Below, piece by piece: positions 12,500 through 24,951 of a stretch of DNA of 64,000 nucleotides. Location of the stretch: the NCBI RefSeq assembly GCF_023065955.2, contig NW_026622997.1, forward strand, positions 9,410,001 through 9,474,000. The letters are read 5' to 3'. The DNA is from Ursus arctos. Lineage: Eukaryota; Chordata; Mammalia; Carnivora; Ursidae. The position numbers and the translations under genes were made by a program. The notes under the pieces are model-generated. The model saw nothing but the letters and a program-made list of their open reading frames with translations. It was not told where the DNA came from and did no database searches. Within the stretch, counting starts at the first letter, position 1, and each line of letters opens with the position of its first letter.

Positions 12500-12729
12500 C
12501 CAGAATCTGCCTTTTAAGAGGATCCTTAGGTTTTTGGAAGTACATAGTTTTGTATTACATGTATTAATGAGCATAGAAAATGCTGTCAATGTGTGTTGAA
12601 AATTTATACAAATGGCCTGCTGCTGTAACGTTGTTCCATCAGCAAGGTGCCCTAGAGACAGTCTCTCCATGTTGGTGTTCTGGTAGACCTGTCTCATTCT
12701 CTTAGCTGCTGCCTGACTTCCCTTCTGTA

Positions 12730-14430
12730 CTGTTGTTAAATGGCTAGTCATTTCCCCATTGAGGGACATTAAGGTTGTTTGCAGCTTTTTGGTTTTTTGA
12801 GACAGCCAGTGTTGCAGTGAACTCTCCAGGGCATATCTTGTGTACATGTGTCAGTGAAATGACGTAGATGGAAGGGTGTGAACATTTTAACTTAAAGATC
12901 CTGCTAAATTTGCTTTCGAAAGTGGCTGTATTGGTTTGACTCTTACTTTGTTCAGTGATCAATTTGCATATTCTTTATTCTTTATACATTGTTTTAATTA
13001 CTGCAGCTTTATATGTTTTCGTACAAGTCCCCTCTTGTAATGTTAAATTATATGGGCTTTTAAAGAAATTTTGCATTTGTCTTCTATAGGAAATTTAAAA
13101 TAGCTTTCAAGTTCTGTGAAAAATTCTCTTAGGGTTTCCATGACAAGACATTGTATTGAATTTCTAGATTAATTTGGTGGAGAACTTAAGCCTTCCGACA
13201 TTTATCCCTGAACATGGTATTTCTCTCAGTTTATTGCGGCCTTCAGTCCTTTAATAAAGCATATTGCTGGTTGCATATGTGTATGCATTTATATATGTGT
13301 GGGTTGCATTATAGTTTTGCTTGTTTCTATTAGGTTTATTCTTTGCTAATTTATCTAGGTATTACGAGCAGGATTTTTGAAAATATTTTTATTTTATTTA
13401 TAATTTGTCTGTTATATATATTTTTATAGAAGCACAGTTGACGATGTTGCATTAGTTCCAGATGTATAACATAGTGATTCAACGAGTCTGTTAGGCTGTG
13501 CTCACCGTAAGTGTAGCTAACATCTGTCACCAAGCAACACCATTACGGTACCATCAACTGTATTCCCTGTGGTCTGCCTTTTATCCTCGTGCAAAGATTG
13601 ATTTTTAATCGATTCCCAGTATATAGAAAATTATCTCTGGGTTTTTCTTGTTGTCGTTTGTTTGTTTTTTTGGTTTTTGGTTTTTTTTTTGCATATCAGT
13701 CTTGTACCTGCTTCTGCTGGATGCTAATAGTTTTAATGGTCTGTTAGATCTCTAGGATTTTCTGAGTAGGCAATCATATGCCTTTTAATTGTGGTTTTAT
13801 ACTTTTCTGCTAGTATTTATACATCCATTTCATTTTCTCGTCTAACGGAGGCTGAGAACTTCCAGGACAGTGTTGAAAAACTAGTAGCAGGATAAGATAA
13901 CATTGCTGTCATCTTCTGCACTTAGTGCGAGTGCTTCTGATAATTCACCATTAAAGTATGATAGTTTCCCAAAATACCTTGTAGTAGATATTCTTCTATC
14001 CACATTTTCTAGCAAAGAGGCCTTTATTACTTCTTAAAATTATGAGTGGGTTTTAATTTGATGGTATGCTTTTCTAGCATTCACTGATAATATGTTTTCT
14101 CCTGCATCTTGATGGCAGTGATAGATTTTCTAATGTAGAATCATCCTGGTATTCCTGGGACGCACTCTGCTTGGTCACTGTTTATTCTTTTGCAAGTGTT
14201 GGATTCTGTTTGCTAAATTATTTGTTTAGAAAGGTTAAATCTCTCCTGTGAGATTGACCCACGCATTTTTTTTCCATTGTGCTATTCAGGTTTAGTTTGA
14301 TTTCGTTGTTAATAGAATGTAATTATTTGATTTTTGACCTTTGGGTGGAATTTGTCTTCACATTTCTGTCCCAGACTCATAAATAGGATTATTGAAGTGC
14401 TGTGATTTGCTAAGTATTTTTATTTCTAAT
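12730..14430 (-). mobile_element. L1 LINE, antisense, ORF2 end through reverse transcriptase
   Basis: Antisense L1 ORF2 from its C-terminal region (about 12,735-13,000) to reverse-transcriptase-encoding sequence (to about 14,420). Much diverged, with no usable frame. It is interrupted at about 13,405-13,600 by a piece of another L1 3' UTR. Confidence 0.7.
13405..13600 (-). mobile_element. L1MA/B-type 3' UTR fragment, nested
   Basis: The run from ATAGAAGCACAGTTGACGAT through CATCTGTCACCAAGCAACAC to the TTCCCTGTGGTCTGCCTTTT-like block matches the antisense 3' UTR of carnivore/mammal L1MA-type elements. A related piece lies at 62870-63235. It interrupts older L1 sequence, so it is a later insertion. 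Confidence 0.65.
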
Positions 14431-15149
14431 AACAGTGGGCATTAGCTTTTGACAGGTCTGTGTGGCATTCAGATTATCTTTATTTCCACATTTAGTTAAA
14501 ATTTTTCTTAGCAAAGCTTTGGGAATAAAACAGCATTTCCTGAAAATGTTGGGGTAATAGATTTTCTTTAAACTTCGTGTAAACAACTGTTTTTATGCTT
14601 AGTGAATTAGTTTATAGTTGAAATAATTAGGTGGAGAAAAGAACCCTTAAGTAATTGACTTGAACCTGTTGGAAAATGAAACTGAATGGGTGTTTTACTG
14701 TCCTGTTGAGGACAGACGGAGCTAACCAGCAAAAACAAAGGAATTCATAACTCAAGGGAAGTGTACTTCAGCTAACTGCGGGGATTTTACATTAGAAGAG
14801 TAGGGCGGGTGGGCGGGTTTAGGATTGGGAACAGATCCTCCAGATCTGCTCTGCTGTGTGGGGTTCATGTCCGCTTGCTGTGGAGTTGAGGTGGAATCCA
14901 TTTGAAGAAGGGGGAGAGAGTGAAGAGAGCAGCCGGGTCCATGGTAACGGATCTCAGTCCTGTGTCTCACACAAGTTCCCAGTTTCCCCTGTCACTGTTC
15001 ATCTGCCCAACCTTCAATCTCAAATCACCTTTTTTGAGCCTATCAGTAGAACTCCAGTTTGATACTAGTAATAATAAATAATTACAGGTGGAAAAGGGGA
15101 CATCTGTTTTCTCCTCCTCCCTCCTAAACTTTCACAGCATACTTGCACG
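14431..15149. other. Unassigned non-coding stretch
   Basis: No repeat or gene recognised. Open frames at 14752-14970 (minus) and 14856-15062 (plus) overlap one another and have no domain. Confidence 0.45.
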
Positions 15150-16046
15150 TCGTATATGTGTCTAGAGAGGACTGCTGGGTCCAAAAGGATACACATTTTA
15201 AAAATTCTTTATCTCACTAGATTGCCTTCTAAATAGTCTGGCTGTGCACATTCAGATTGAATACCTATTTTCCTGTAGGTGGATCAATGTTGATTATTAC
15301 CAGCCTTTAAGTTTTGTTAATCTAATGGACAAAAATTGCTTTGCGATTGTCTTAATAATGAGATTCAGCATGTTTTTTCTTTTGGTCATTAAAATTTTTT
15401 CTTTTCCAAGGTATTGCTCATGTGAATGTTCTTACCAGTTGGTAGGCATTCTTCATGTTATAAATAGTAGTCCTGTGTTGACAGTGTTTTTTTCCTAACC
15501 TACCTGTCATAACTTCTAGATATATGTATCTTTTGCTCTACAGAATGTTATTTTGATAATTAACTGTCTTTTTTTTATTATTATTATTACTACTGACTTG
15601 TGTCTTGGCCAAGAAGTCCTTTTCCTACGGCAACATGATAAACACCCGCCTGTATTTTTTTCCTAATATTTTTATAGTTTTGTCCTCCTTTTAGTTAATT
15701 GTATTGGAGAATAATATTTACAGTTTGGGGACACAAGGATTGCACTTAAAATATTTTCCGTATGAAATAGCCAGTTGTCCCACTATTTTATTGAATTTCT
15801 GCTGTTTGAAAATGCTACCAATTAGCATGTATTAAATTTCCATAAATTTCTGAAGTTTCTGTTCAGCTCTATTAAATAATTGATCTGTTCTGCAGTAGTG
15901 TCACAGAGTTCCTTGCATAGTATGTTTTAATAACCTCGTATGCAAGTTTCCCTCAACTTTTTTCCTTTCGGTCAGAATTCTTTTGGCTCTTTTTGTGGGT
16001 ATTTTTGTATGTGTACGTAGGTTCATTTTAAGAGTTTTATTTTGGA

Positions 16047-16251
16047 ATGGGGCGCGTGAGTGGCTCAGTCGGTTAAGCTTCTGCCTTCGGCTCAGGTCAT
16101 GATCTCAGGGTCCTGGGATTGAGCCCCGCATTGGGCTCCCTGTTCAGCGGGGAGTCTGCGGGGAGTCTGCTTCTCCCTTTCCCTCTGCTGCTCCCCCCCC
16201 CCACTCGTGCTCTCTTTTGCCATCTTTCTCAAATAAAATCTTTTTTAAAAA
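16047..16251 (+). mobile_element. Can-SINE, sense
   Basis: Head GGGGCGCGTGAGTGGCTCAG, B-box GGGATTGAGCCCC, tail CAAATAAAATC with A-run. Perfect 14-bp target duplication AGTTTTATTTTGGA at 16033-16046 and 16252-16265. An 11-base unit GCGGGGAGTCT is tandemly doubled at 16147-16168. Confidence 0.97.
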
Positions 16252-16931
16252 AGTTTTATTTTGGATTTTCTAAGTAGTAAAGGGACTATGTTTTATGTTT
16301 TACAAAGACAAAAACACAAAGCCCCCTGAGAAATTAATGCTCGTTTTTTTTTTTTTTTTTAATTTTCCATGTCCTGGATATTGTTTTAAGTGCTTTGCAA
16401 ATACTGTTAGAGGAGAAGCAATTACAACCTTCATTTCTCGGTGACAGAAAGTTAGCTTGATGGAATGACTGTAATGAGAAAACATTAAGCCAACAACTAT
16501 ATATTTTAGTAAGGACAGTATGGGTGGTGTACAAGTATAGGTCTGAGATACACCAGCCAAGGTTCCAGTCTTACTCCCTCCATGTGCCCCCCATTTGCAT
16601 ACAGCCACATTTAACATGATTGTCCTTATGTATGTGTGTTCTGCTTTCTGCAGATTATGAGCATTTCCCCATATCATTGAAGTAATTTTATAAAGTAACC
16701 AATAAATATTTTATATCCTACTTAGAGTGTTTCAAAATCTGCTTAATCCTTATAGGCGATTTATTTATTTTTTAATTACATTTTTCTTTTGTAATTATGA
16801 TACATGCAAAATAATATGTCACATATGAATTATGGAGTGTTAACAGTCATGGGAACACCTGGAAACTACCTAATTTCAACAAGAGCCTTTCTAATACTCA
16901 TACATGGAACTGTGTGCTCTCCCCTAAAAGT

Positions 16932-17132
16932 ATTTTTTTTTTTTAGATTTTTTTATTTATTTATTTGACAGAGAGAGACAGCCAGCGAGAGAGGGAACAC
17001 AAGTAGGGGGAGTGGGAGAGGAAGAAGCAGGCTCATAGCAGAGGAGCCTGATGTGGGGCTCGATCCCATAACGCCGGGATCACACCCTGAGCCGAAGGCA
17101 GACGCTTAACCGCCGTGCCACCCATGCGCCCC
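16932..17132 (-). mobile_element. Can-SINE, younger subfamily
   Basis: T-run and TTTATTTATTTGACAGAGAG tail at left, head GCGCCCC at right. Perfect 12-bp target duplication TCCCCTAAAAGT at 16920-16931 and 17133-17144. The sound duplication suggests a relatively recent insertion. Confidence 0.97.
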
Positions 17133-17655
17133 TCCCCTAAAAGTCTTAATTAAAGTTACACAGTTATAATACTGTGACTTGTTCTCTGGTTGTCCTCCCC
17201 CTTTTAAGAGAGGGTTTTTGTTTGTCTTAGTACAGTGAAACTACTGGATCAGAAGCCATGAACATTTTAAGCTTTTGTTGTTCCTTACCAGTGTTGGGTA
17301 TTACACATCAAATCAAAAAACTTAGCTCACCTGATAGAAAAGTTGTCTTTTAGTTTGTATTTCTCAGATCACTGGAAGCTAAATGGTTTTGAAATTTTCG
17401 GCAGTCCTTTCATAGTTAGATTTTTTTAAACCTAACTATAAATGATTTTAAAAAATCATTTTTCTATTAACTCTTTATATTAAGAACATTTGCCTTTTGT
17501 GGCAAATATATTTTCTGTATTTATTTTCATTATACTTCAGTGCTTTTTATTTATCTGAGCTTTACTTTTTAAAATGTAGTCAGATCCATGGTTTTTTTTC
17601 TTCATAATTTGAACTTGAACAGTTTATTCCCAAGTATAAAATGAATATTTTTATA

Positions 17656-17766
17656 ATTTTAAATCTTTATTTATTTAAGTAATCTCTGTCCCCAACATGG
17701 GGCTCAAACTCATGACCCTGAGATCAGGAGTCACATGTTCCACTGACCAAGCCAGCCAGACTCCCC
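17656..17766 (-). mobile_element. Short older Can-SINE
   Basis: A roughly 110-bp reverse-oriented tRNA-Lys SINE with GGGGCTCAAACTCATGACCC as its B-box region and GACTCCCC as its decayed head. It lacks the long body of the younger copies. Confidence 0.8.
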
Positions 17767-18110
17767 AAGTTTTAAAGCTTTAAGTTTATAACTTACCTGG
17801 AATTTATTTTGCCCTTTGTTGTGTCTTGGTGGTCTAAATCTCGGTCAGTTAGGCAGTATTTCCAGTATTATTTATGACTCATCACCCCCATTTACCAGAA
17901 TTTGAAGCTGCCGTGTGTCCTAGAATCTGTTTTGGACTGATTTGCTAAGTCAAATGTTAGAGGAATTTATCTGTCCGTCTCATTTCTTGGGACAAAGCGT
18001 TTCTCAGAGGAACTCTGAAAAAATATCTTTGTGATATTTTAAGTGTTGATTTAAACACTGATAGGTCTCCTTTAATGGCTACCACTAATGTTACATTTTC
18101 TTAGCCTTTA

Positions 18111-19194
18111 TATCTTTGAGTAATGTAACTATTAAAATTTAAAACGGGAAACACCAAGAAAAGGGAGTGGGTAGTGTAAGTGATATTGATAAACCTTTCT
18201 AGGAAAGAGCATTTGTTCCTAGGAAAGGGAGAGAATTTTGAAGCTTTTTGAAGGACTATTTGAGACTCTCCTCCCTGTGTATATTGTATAATTTATGGAC
18301 GGTGTGCAGGTGAATTAAGTCGCAGTCTTTTGCCCTAGTGGATTGTGTGTTCAGTGGGGGTGTTACTTCTTTCTCTAGCGTAAACCTGAGGCTGGAGATG
18401 TGTTCATTAGACTTGTAGAGTTTACTGACCTTCAGCCATAATTTAATTGTCTTCCACAAGCAAACAGATCTTTCCTTTATTGGTGCCCTGTTTTCCTACT
18501 TATCCTACTTTATCTGGGGGCTTTTATCACCGTATTAGTTTTTCTTCTTCAAGAGCAAGAAAACAGTTGTATTCTTTAGTAAAAACACTAAATTGGAAAG
18601 ATAGTAAAACCAAACTCTTACCACAGGCTTTTAACATTAAAGTCACAGATTTAAAAAATCATATTAACTTGAGTGTCATTCTTTCACCAGGTGGCTGGAC
18701 CAGGGGCCCCAGGACTGTGTTTGATTTTTGTTTTTTGTTTTCCAGGGAGTGATCCCCACCTTCCTTTAAGTCCAAGCACCTGTGTGAAGATTAACACGAG
18801 TGCTGGAGAACTGCTGTGTTCTCTGTAGGTCCCTATGAATTGGGAATGCAGCTTCCCCACCCCTACAAAAACAAGTGTTGGGAATTCGGGTATTGTCCTT
18901 AAATCAAAATCTATATATATTTGATAATCATAGTACTACCTGGATTTTTTTTTAAGGTTTTCTGTTTTCTGTGTGTGTAGATCTTTAGAGTTTTTTCTGA
19001 ATAGGGGAGTTGTTCATGTGTGTTGGATTTTGTGTTTTATAATGAATCTCGGTCATATTTTGAGATTTGGTGATGCTTTGTTTATGGTCAGTTAATGGAA
19101 ATACAAAGAATTGTTTATATTTTTTCATTATTGGGTCTAGAGCTTCCTTTGCTTAAATGATGTCAGTTTTCAAGCTGGAAGATGATGTGATCTT
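18111..19194. other. Unassigned non-coding stretch
   Basis: No element or exon identified. The frame at 18447-18752 (101 codons, plus) has no recognisable domain. Confidence 0.5.
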
Positions 19195-19340
19195 CTCGTA
19201 GTTCACCATTGGACAGAGGGAAGAATTGGAGGCCCAGAGGTTGAGGGGTTTGCCCAGAGTCACACTGGTCAGGCTGCGACCTGAGCCCAGGTACTATGAC
19301 ATCCACCTACTGACCTGTCCACCACGTAGTGGTGGCTTCT
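19195..19340 (-). mobile_element. MIR SINE
   Basis: Antisense MIR core: GGCCCAGAGGTTGAGG, then TTGCCCAGAGTCACACTGGTC and CTGAGCCCAGGTACT, aligned in order with the MIR consensus. The overlapping open frame at 19226-19414 is MIR read in the wrong sense. Confidence 0.85.
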
Positions 19341-19546
19341 GCCCCTTTTCTTGCTGCTTAATTGATAACCTCCATGTAGTGGAGCTCCTCCCCCCTTTAA
19401 AGGTGTCATCATGACAACATCATGAGGTTTGAGATGGGCACAATTTATAGATAAGTATCTGAGAGTTTACTCATGATGCCGTTTCTTCCTTCACCTCTGC
19501 TTCTCATTTCTCCTCTTCCTTATATAATCTGGTGTCAAGTGTTTAT

Positions 19547-19773
19547 GGCGGGGGTTTTCAAGGAGGGAGGCAGATCGTGTTTTTTCTCCGGAGGACATCT
19601 GATAATGTCTGGAGACATCTTTGATTGTCCTCACTGGGTTGGGGTTGTGTGCTGCTGGCATCCAGCGGGTAGAAGCCAGGGATGCTGTTTAACATCCGAC
19701 AGTGCACAGGACACTCCCACAGTAAAGAACTCCCCAGCCCAGTATGCCAGTCGTGCTGAGGTTGAGAACCCAG
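19547..19773 (+). mobile_element. MER20 hAT-Charlie element
   Basis: GGACATCTGATAATGTCTGG, then ATCCAGCGGGTAGAAGCCAG, GGGATGCTGTTTAACATCC and a GAGGTTGAGAACCCAG terminus match MER20 over its roughly 220-bp length. The 141-codon open frame 19473-19898 runs through it and is not evidence for a gene. Confidence 0.85.
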
Positions 19774-22660
19774 GTTACTGGAACGTACCAGAGATCAGTG
19801 GTGGAGTGGGAGGTCCGGTGCAAGGTGAGCAGGACGGAGGGGTATTAATATTAAGGAAGGCTGTAGGCAGAGAGACTGAGGAGAAGGGGCTGTTTTAGGT
19901 GAGTGGTGGTGGGAGAGCGGACTGATTGTTATTGCCTCCCTCTTATGTTCTCTGCAACCGTGCAGATACACAGAAACCTCCTAGAACCTCGGTAACCTGT
20001 TTACAATCTAGGTATTTCCTCAGAGTGCATAAACACCCCCAGAAGTAGATGAGAAGTTTTCAAGTCGTGGCACTTCCCCTGTCGTTCAGGGCCCTGAATA
20101 TACTGCTGTGACGTGAAAGTGATTACTAAAAATACCCAGCCCACTCTTTGAGGGGTCAAATAAAAGATGTTAAAAACAAAGTTTCACCGATGGTTGGCTC
20201 TCATGCCAAGGTTTTTCCCTTTTCACAGCACTGTGACCTTGTGTGTATCACATATAGGGCTGACTTAGCATTTACTTAGCAGTTCAGTATTCCAAACCCA
20301 GTCCTCATCGTGGAAATGAAGAGCGATTCATCTGGTGGGTGTATTCGGCTTTTCCCTTTCCTCTTTCTGGTAGCATCAGGCTTCTCAGGGTGCTGAGATC
20401 GGGACTGGGCCTTCGGGGAGGCCCGGCGGGGAGACGGAGCGTTCAGCACTCAGCGCAGTCCTTTCTCGAGGGCTCTGCATAATCTCCCCATCACCGCGTT
20501 TTTAAGAAGAGGCTGTGTAGACAGGGAGACTTTCAGGAGCTAGGTGAAGGAAGACGAGATCAAATTAAACCACCAGTTCCCTGGCGAGGGCGTCAGCACG
20601 TGATTAGAAGCCACGTCCACAGGATGGCTGAGCTGCCTTACTTGCACGGATGGAGATCGTCCCCCCGAACACCTGGAAGATAAAAGTGCAGTAGACAGTA
20701 AGATACAAGGGCAGGCTTAGAATATGCCAAATGACTGGAATCATGAAACATCCTAAAGTCTGTGTGAAGAAATGAAAGAAGGAAAGGAAAGAAAGAAAGT
20801 TAATAAAAAATCCAAAAGGTCTTACCTCACATCCAGAATGCAAAGTCCATCGTGAGAACTACCTTACATCTCATTTAGTTCTTGGCACAGAATTGATATT
20901 CAGTATTAATAGCAATCAAAGCAGTTTTATAATGTTCTTATCTTGCTTTTGACTGTATTAATCTTATTAATGATGTAATGTGGATTCTCATTTTACCTGA
21001 TCACTCTCCATCTCTTTCTCACCTTTTCATCTTTGTGAGTTGTGGTGCCTTTGTGGGCCAAGTGAAAGTTCAGAAATACAAAATGTGAATCATAGAGGGA
21101 GGGGATGGTCACTATCATTGAGTAACTCTTTATGGAAAAGTGCTCCTGGTGTTTTTGCATGTTCTTAAAATGTGTGATTTACAAAACTTAATAAAGCACA
21201 CTCCTTTGGGATTATTATAGATTAAAATATGCATCTGGACCGTCAGTGATTACAGCCACATCGGAACTGCCCAAACTTTACTTGTTAACTGGTTTTTGCA
21301 ATACATGTGTACCACCAACATGGTTAATTGTTTCTTTAAATCAGCTTACTTTCCCTTTTAAAGGTAGACTTTCTCACTGCCATACATGCCAGAGTCATTA
21401 GCTTAAGTAAAAGTGTAAAAAACCAAAAAACAAAGCAACAGTATTAGTTTGGGAAAAAATACAATAACCACAGCAAATTGATATACAAAAATGTATACCT
21501 GAAGGTGTTTTTTATCAATGGAAATATAGTTATTTCATAATCAGTCAGTAATAAAGGGATAAGAATGCTTAGTACTCCCTAGTGAAGGCAAACATAAGAT
21601 GCTCTATGTCAGTAATCTTACTGATTGGACGATTGATTAATAGTTTTATAATTCTGTCAGCCAGACTAAGAGCCTGTTCACATGTGCACAGTACATAAGC
21701 TATTTAACCATTTTCTTTGATAGGGTTAGAATACCAAGAATTTCTAATACAGGCGATGAAGATGACTTTGGTTTCAGGGAGTCACGAGAAGCCATCCTCC
21801 ACAAAATAGTCTGAATGTGTCAGGTTTTCCAGGTAGCAGTCAGACAGTGCAAGGGGATCCTGAAGCCACTCATTGTTGCCATTCTGGAATGGAAAATGAA
21901 ACCCTTATTATGTCTTTCAAGTTCTCTTAATATGTAAAATATTTTCAGTAGGTCTTTCAAATCAGTTTATCTCTAGATCATGCAGATAACAAAAGAGCCA
22001 CATATGCTTTTATCAATCTCTAGCCCCAGAGCTCTACTTTTATGCTCACAGGGGAGTTCATTTCATCTTACATGTAGAGTATGTAAGAATAAATCCAGAT
22101 GGCTTAAGTGAGCCAATATCTCTGCAGGGTTTGATGATTCATGAAGTTTTGCTTATTTGTGCCAATGCCCTGACATGGACCTACCTATCTGTCGACTGGA
22201 GTGAGTCTTTCTTCCTGCAATGAGTATAGTAGTGTAGACTTTGAAAGCTTTGTAGTTTCAGGATTAAATGGCAGTTGGAGTCACTACCCATCTCTGTAGA
22301 GATGGGAGGATTCAGCATCTTTCCTTAAGTGTTAACATTTTGAGTTTGCTTCTCTGTCTAAACAGGGAGTAGATTTTATAAGTTCCCACGAATGTTCATA
22401 TTTCCATGATGACCTTTATCTGTAAGACTCTTTTTAATCACTTAATCTTATCCATGATAAGTTTAACAGAAAAGATATTCAAAGAACAGTGCTAACTCCA
22501 TTTCCCAATTATGTATACCTGTATGATAAAGTAGACGGGAAGTTACTCCTAGAAGTCGGCAGTATCTGTGATGCGTGCATTCATACATGTTGTGAGATTG
22601 TATGTTCAGAAGTCTTGCTTGGCCTTTGGGCATAGTGTCCCATCTATGTGTACTTTTTCC
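19774..22660. other. Mostly unassigned non-coding stretch
   Basis: No interspersed repeat family recognised over almost 2.9 kb, apart from a short (GAAA)-rich purine tract at 20771-20799 and a CpG-enriched patch (listed separately). It could be unique intergenic or intronic sequence, or repeats too old to see by eye. No coding frame is convincing. Confidence 0.5.
20390..20670. promoter_or_regulatory. Small CpG-enriched patch
   Basis: By hand I count about 18 CpG in roughly 280 bp, with the densest run at 20398-20515, whereas flanking DNA has almost none. GC content is raised too. It is shorter and weaker than the island at 28.9-29.3 kb. A regulatory role is inference only. Confidence 0.35.
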
Positions 22661-22710
22661 CCCCTCTCTTGTGATAAATATAATACAAAAGTTGCCACTA
22701 TAATCATTTT

Positions 22711-22831
22711 TCTTCTTTTTAAAGTAGGCTCCACGCCCAGTGTGGGGCTTGAACTCAGGACCCTGAGATCAAGACCCAAGCTGTGATCAAGAGTCAGACA
22801 CTTAACCGGCTGGACCACCCATGCGCCCCTA
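22711..22831 (-). mobile_element. Short Can-SINE
   Basis: Reverse-oriented, about 120 bp, with GGGGCTTGAACTCAGGACCC and head ATGCGCCCC. Perfect 16-bp target duplication CCACTATAATCATTTT at 22695-22710 and 22832-22847, inside the L1 3' UTR. Confidence 0.97.
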
Positions 22832-24951
22832 CCACTATAATCATTTTAAGTTTACAGCTCAGTGTCATTCACAGTGTTGTACAACAATCATCACTATTTC
22901 CAGAACTTGTCATCACCCCAACAGAACTCTGTAACCGCTAATTAATAACTCCCTAATCTCCTCTTCCCCCCCACCCCTAGAAACCTGTAATCTACTGTTT
23001 GACTCAATGAATTTGCCTATTCTGGATATTTTATACAAGTAGAATCATAATCGTCCTTTTGTGTCTGCCTTCCTTCACTTAGCCTGCTGTTTTCGAAGTT
23101 CATCCACATTGTAGCATGTTTAAGAATCACATTCCTTTTTATGGCTAAATAATAGTTCACTGTGTATATATATTCCACATTTTATTTATCCATTCATCTG
23201 TTAGTGGCCATATGGGTTGTTGACACATTTTGGCTATTGTCAGTAATGCTTCGGTTAACATTAACATACAAGTATTTGTTTGAGTCCCCGCTCCCAGTTT
23301 TTTTGAATGTATATCTAGGAGCGGATCCTAAGGGTTGTCTGGTGGATCATTGGTGGATCTTTGGTAATTCTGTGTTTAACTTTTTAAGGAACCACCAAAC
23401 TGTTTTATACAGTAGCAACGCCATTTTACATTTCCATCAACAACACTCACCAACAGTTACTTTCCCTTTTTTTAAATCATAGTGATCCTAGTAAGTATGA
23501 AGTGGTACCTTATTGTGATTTTGATTTAAATTTTCCCAAAGACTAACGATGTCGAGCATCTTTCCATATGTTTATTATCCATTTGTGTATCTTCGAAGAG
23601 ATGTCTAGTCCTTCGCCCATTTTTTAATTGCTTTGCCTGTCTTTGTTGTAGTTCTTTGTATATTCTGGATATTAAACCCTTAACACATATGTGATTTGCA
23701 GATACTTCCTGTTCTGTAGGATGTCTTTTCATTCTCTTGATAATGTCCTTTGAAACACAAAAGTTTTAAAATTGATGAAGTCCAGTGTATCTATTTTTTT
23801 CCTTACTGCCCATGTTTTTGTTGTCATAGCTAAGAATCTGTTGCCAAAACCCAATGTTGTGAAGATTTATCTGTATTTTCTTCTAAGAGTTTTATGGTTT
23901 TAGCTCTTATGTGTTAAGATTATTGATCCATTTTGAATTACGTCTTGTATATGGCGTGAGATAGGGTTCCAACTTCATTCTTTTGCTTGTGCATATACAG
24001 TTGTCCCAGAATGATTTGTTGAAAAGACTGTTCTTTACCCCCGTTGAATGGACTTTGGCACTCATATCAAAAGTCAACTGGCCATAGATGTATAGATTTA
24101 TTTCTGGAGCCTCAATCCTATTCCATTGTTATGTATACTTACCCTTATGTCACGACCACACTGTTTTGATTACTATAGCATTGTAATAAGTTTTGAAATT
24201 GGGAAGCTTGAGCCTTCTAACTTTGTTCTTCTCTTTCAACATTGTTTTGGCTCTCTGGGGCCCTTTGCAATTCCATATGAATTTGAGGATCAGCTTTTCC
24301 ATTTCTAGAGAGAAAAAAAAAGGCTGTTGGAATTTTGATAGAGATCGCATTGAATCTGTAGATTTGATTAGTGTCTATTGCTGTTGTATAGAAACACCTT
24401 AACTTTTGTGTGTTTATCTTGTGTCCTGCAATTTTGCTGAATTTATTAGCTCAAGTAGCTTTCTTGTGAATTCTTTACATCTGTTTTCTTTATACAAGAT
24501 CATGTCATCTGTGAATAGTGACAACTTTATTAATTCCTTAACAGTTTGGATGCCTTTTCTTTCTTTTTCTTGTCTAATTGCTTTGGCTAGAACTTCCACT
24601 ACAATGTTGAATAGCAGTGGTGAAAGTGGGGCATCCTTTTCTTGTTCCTGAAAGTTTCAGTCTTCCCCATTGAGTATGACATTAGCTGTGGGTTTTTCAT
24701 AAATGTCTTTTATCATGTTGAGGAAATTACCTTGTATTGCTAGTTTGTTGAATGCTTTTATCATGAAGAGGTATTGGATCTTGTCAGTGCCTTTTCTGCA
24801 TTGATTGAGATGATCGTATGTTTTTTCTTTGTTAATGTGACATATTACATTGATTTTCTTATGTTGATCCACCCTTGCATTTCTGGAATAATCACATTTG
24901 GTCATGGTACATAATCCCTTTAATATGCTGTTAGATTCAGTTTGCTTGTAC

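Larger units (their letters stand above)
12055..12553 (+). mobile_element. MER5A hAT element, split by two later insertions
   Basis: MER5A-like sequence (GTGGTCCACAGACCAGCAGCATCAG, then a GTTAGAAATGCAGAATCTC-like block and CCAGAATCTGC) lies at 12055-12127, 12322-12375 and 12500-12553. The first gap holds a Can-SINE and the second a 124-bp insert. Each is bounded by its own target duplication, so the nesting is well supported. Confidence 0.8.
15150..18110 (-). mobile_element. Very old L1/HAL1-like LINE sequence, antisense
   Basis: Diverged antisense LINE sequence (GGACTGCTGGGTCCAAAAGG at about 15,169, a typical L1 3'-end motif in antisense, and long T-rich runs beyond), interrupted by three Can-SINEs. 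Family assignment is weak in 16,270-16,930 and 17,140-18,110, which may include unrelated DNA. Two small perfect hairpins lie at 17412-17439 (ATAGTTAG/CTAACTAT) and 17440-17461 (AAATGATTTT/AAAATCATTT). Confidence 0.5.

Noticed and set aside
17412..17461. Adjacent hairpins as a small RNA or transposon terminus
   Set aside because: Stems are short, AT-rich and lie in diverged LINE-like DNA; chance is sufficient.
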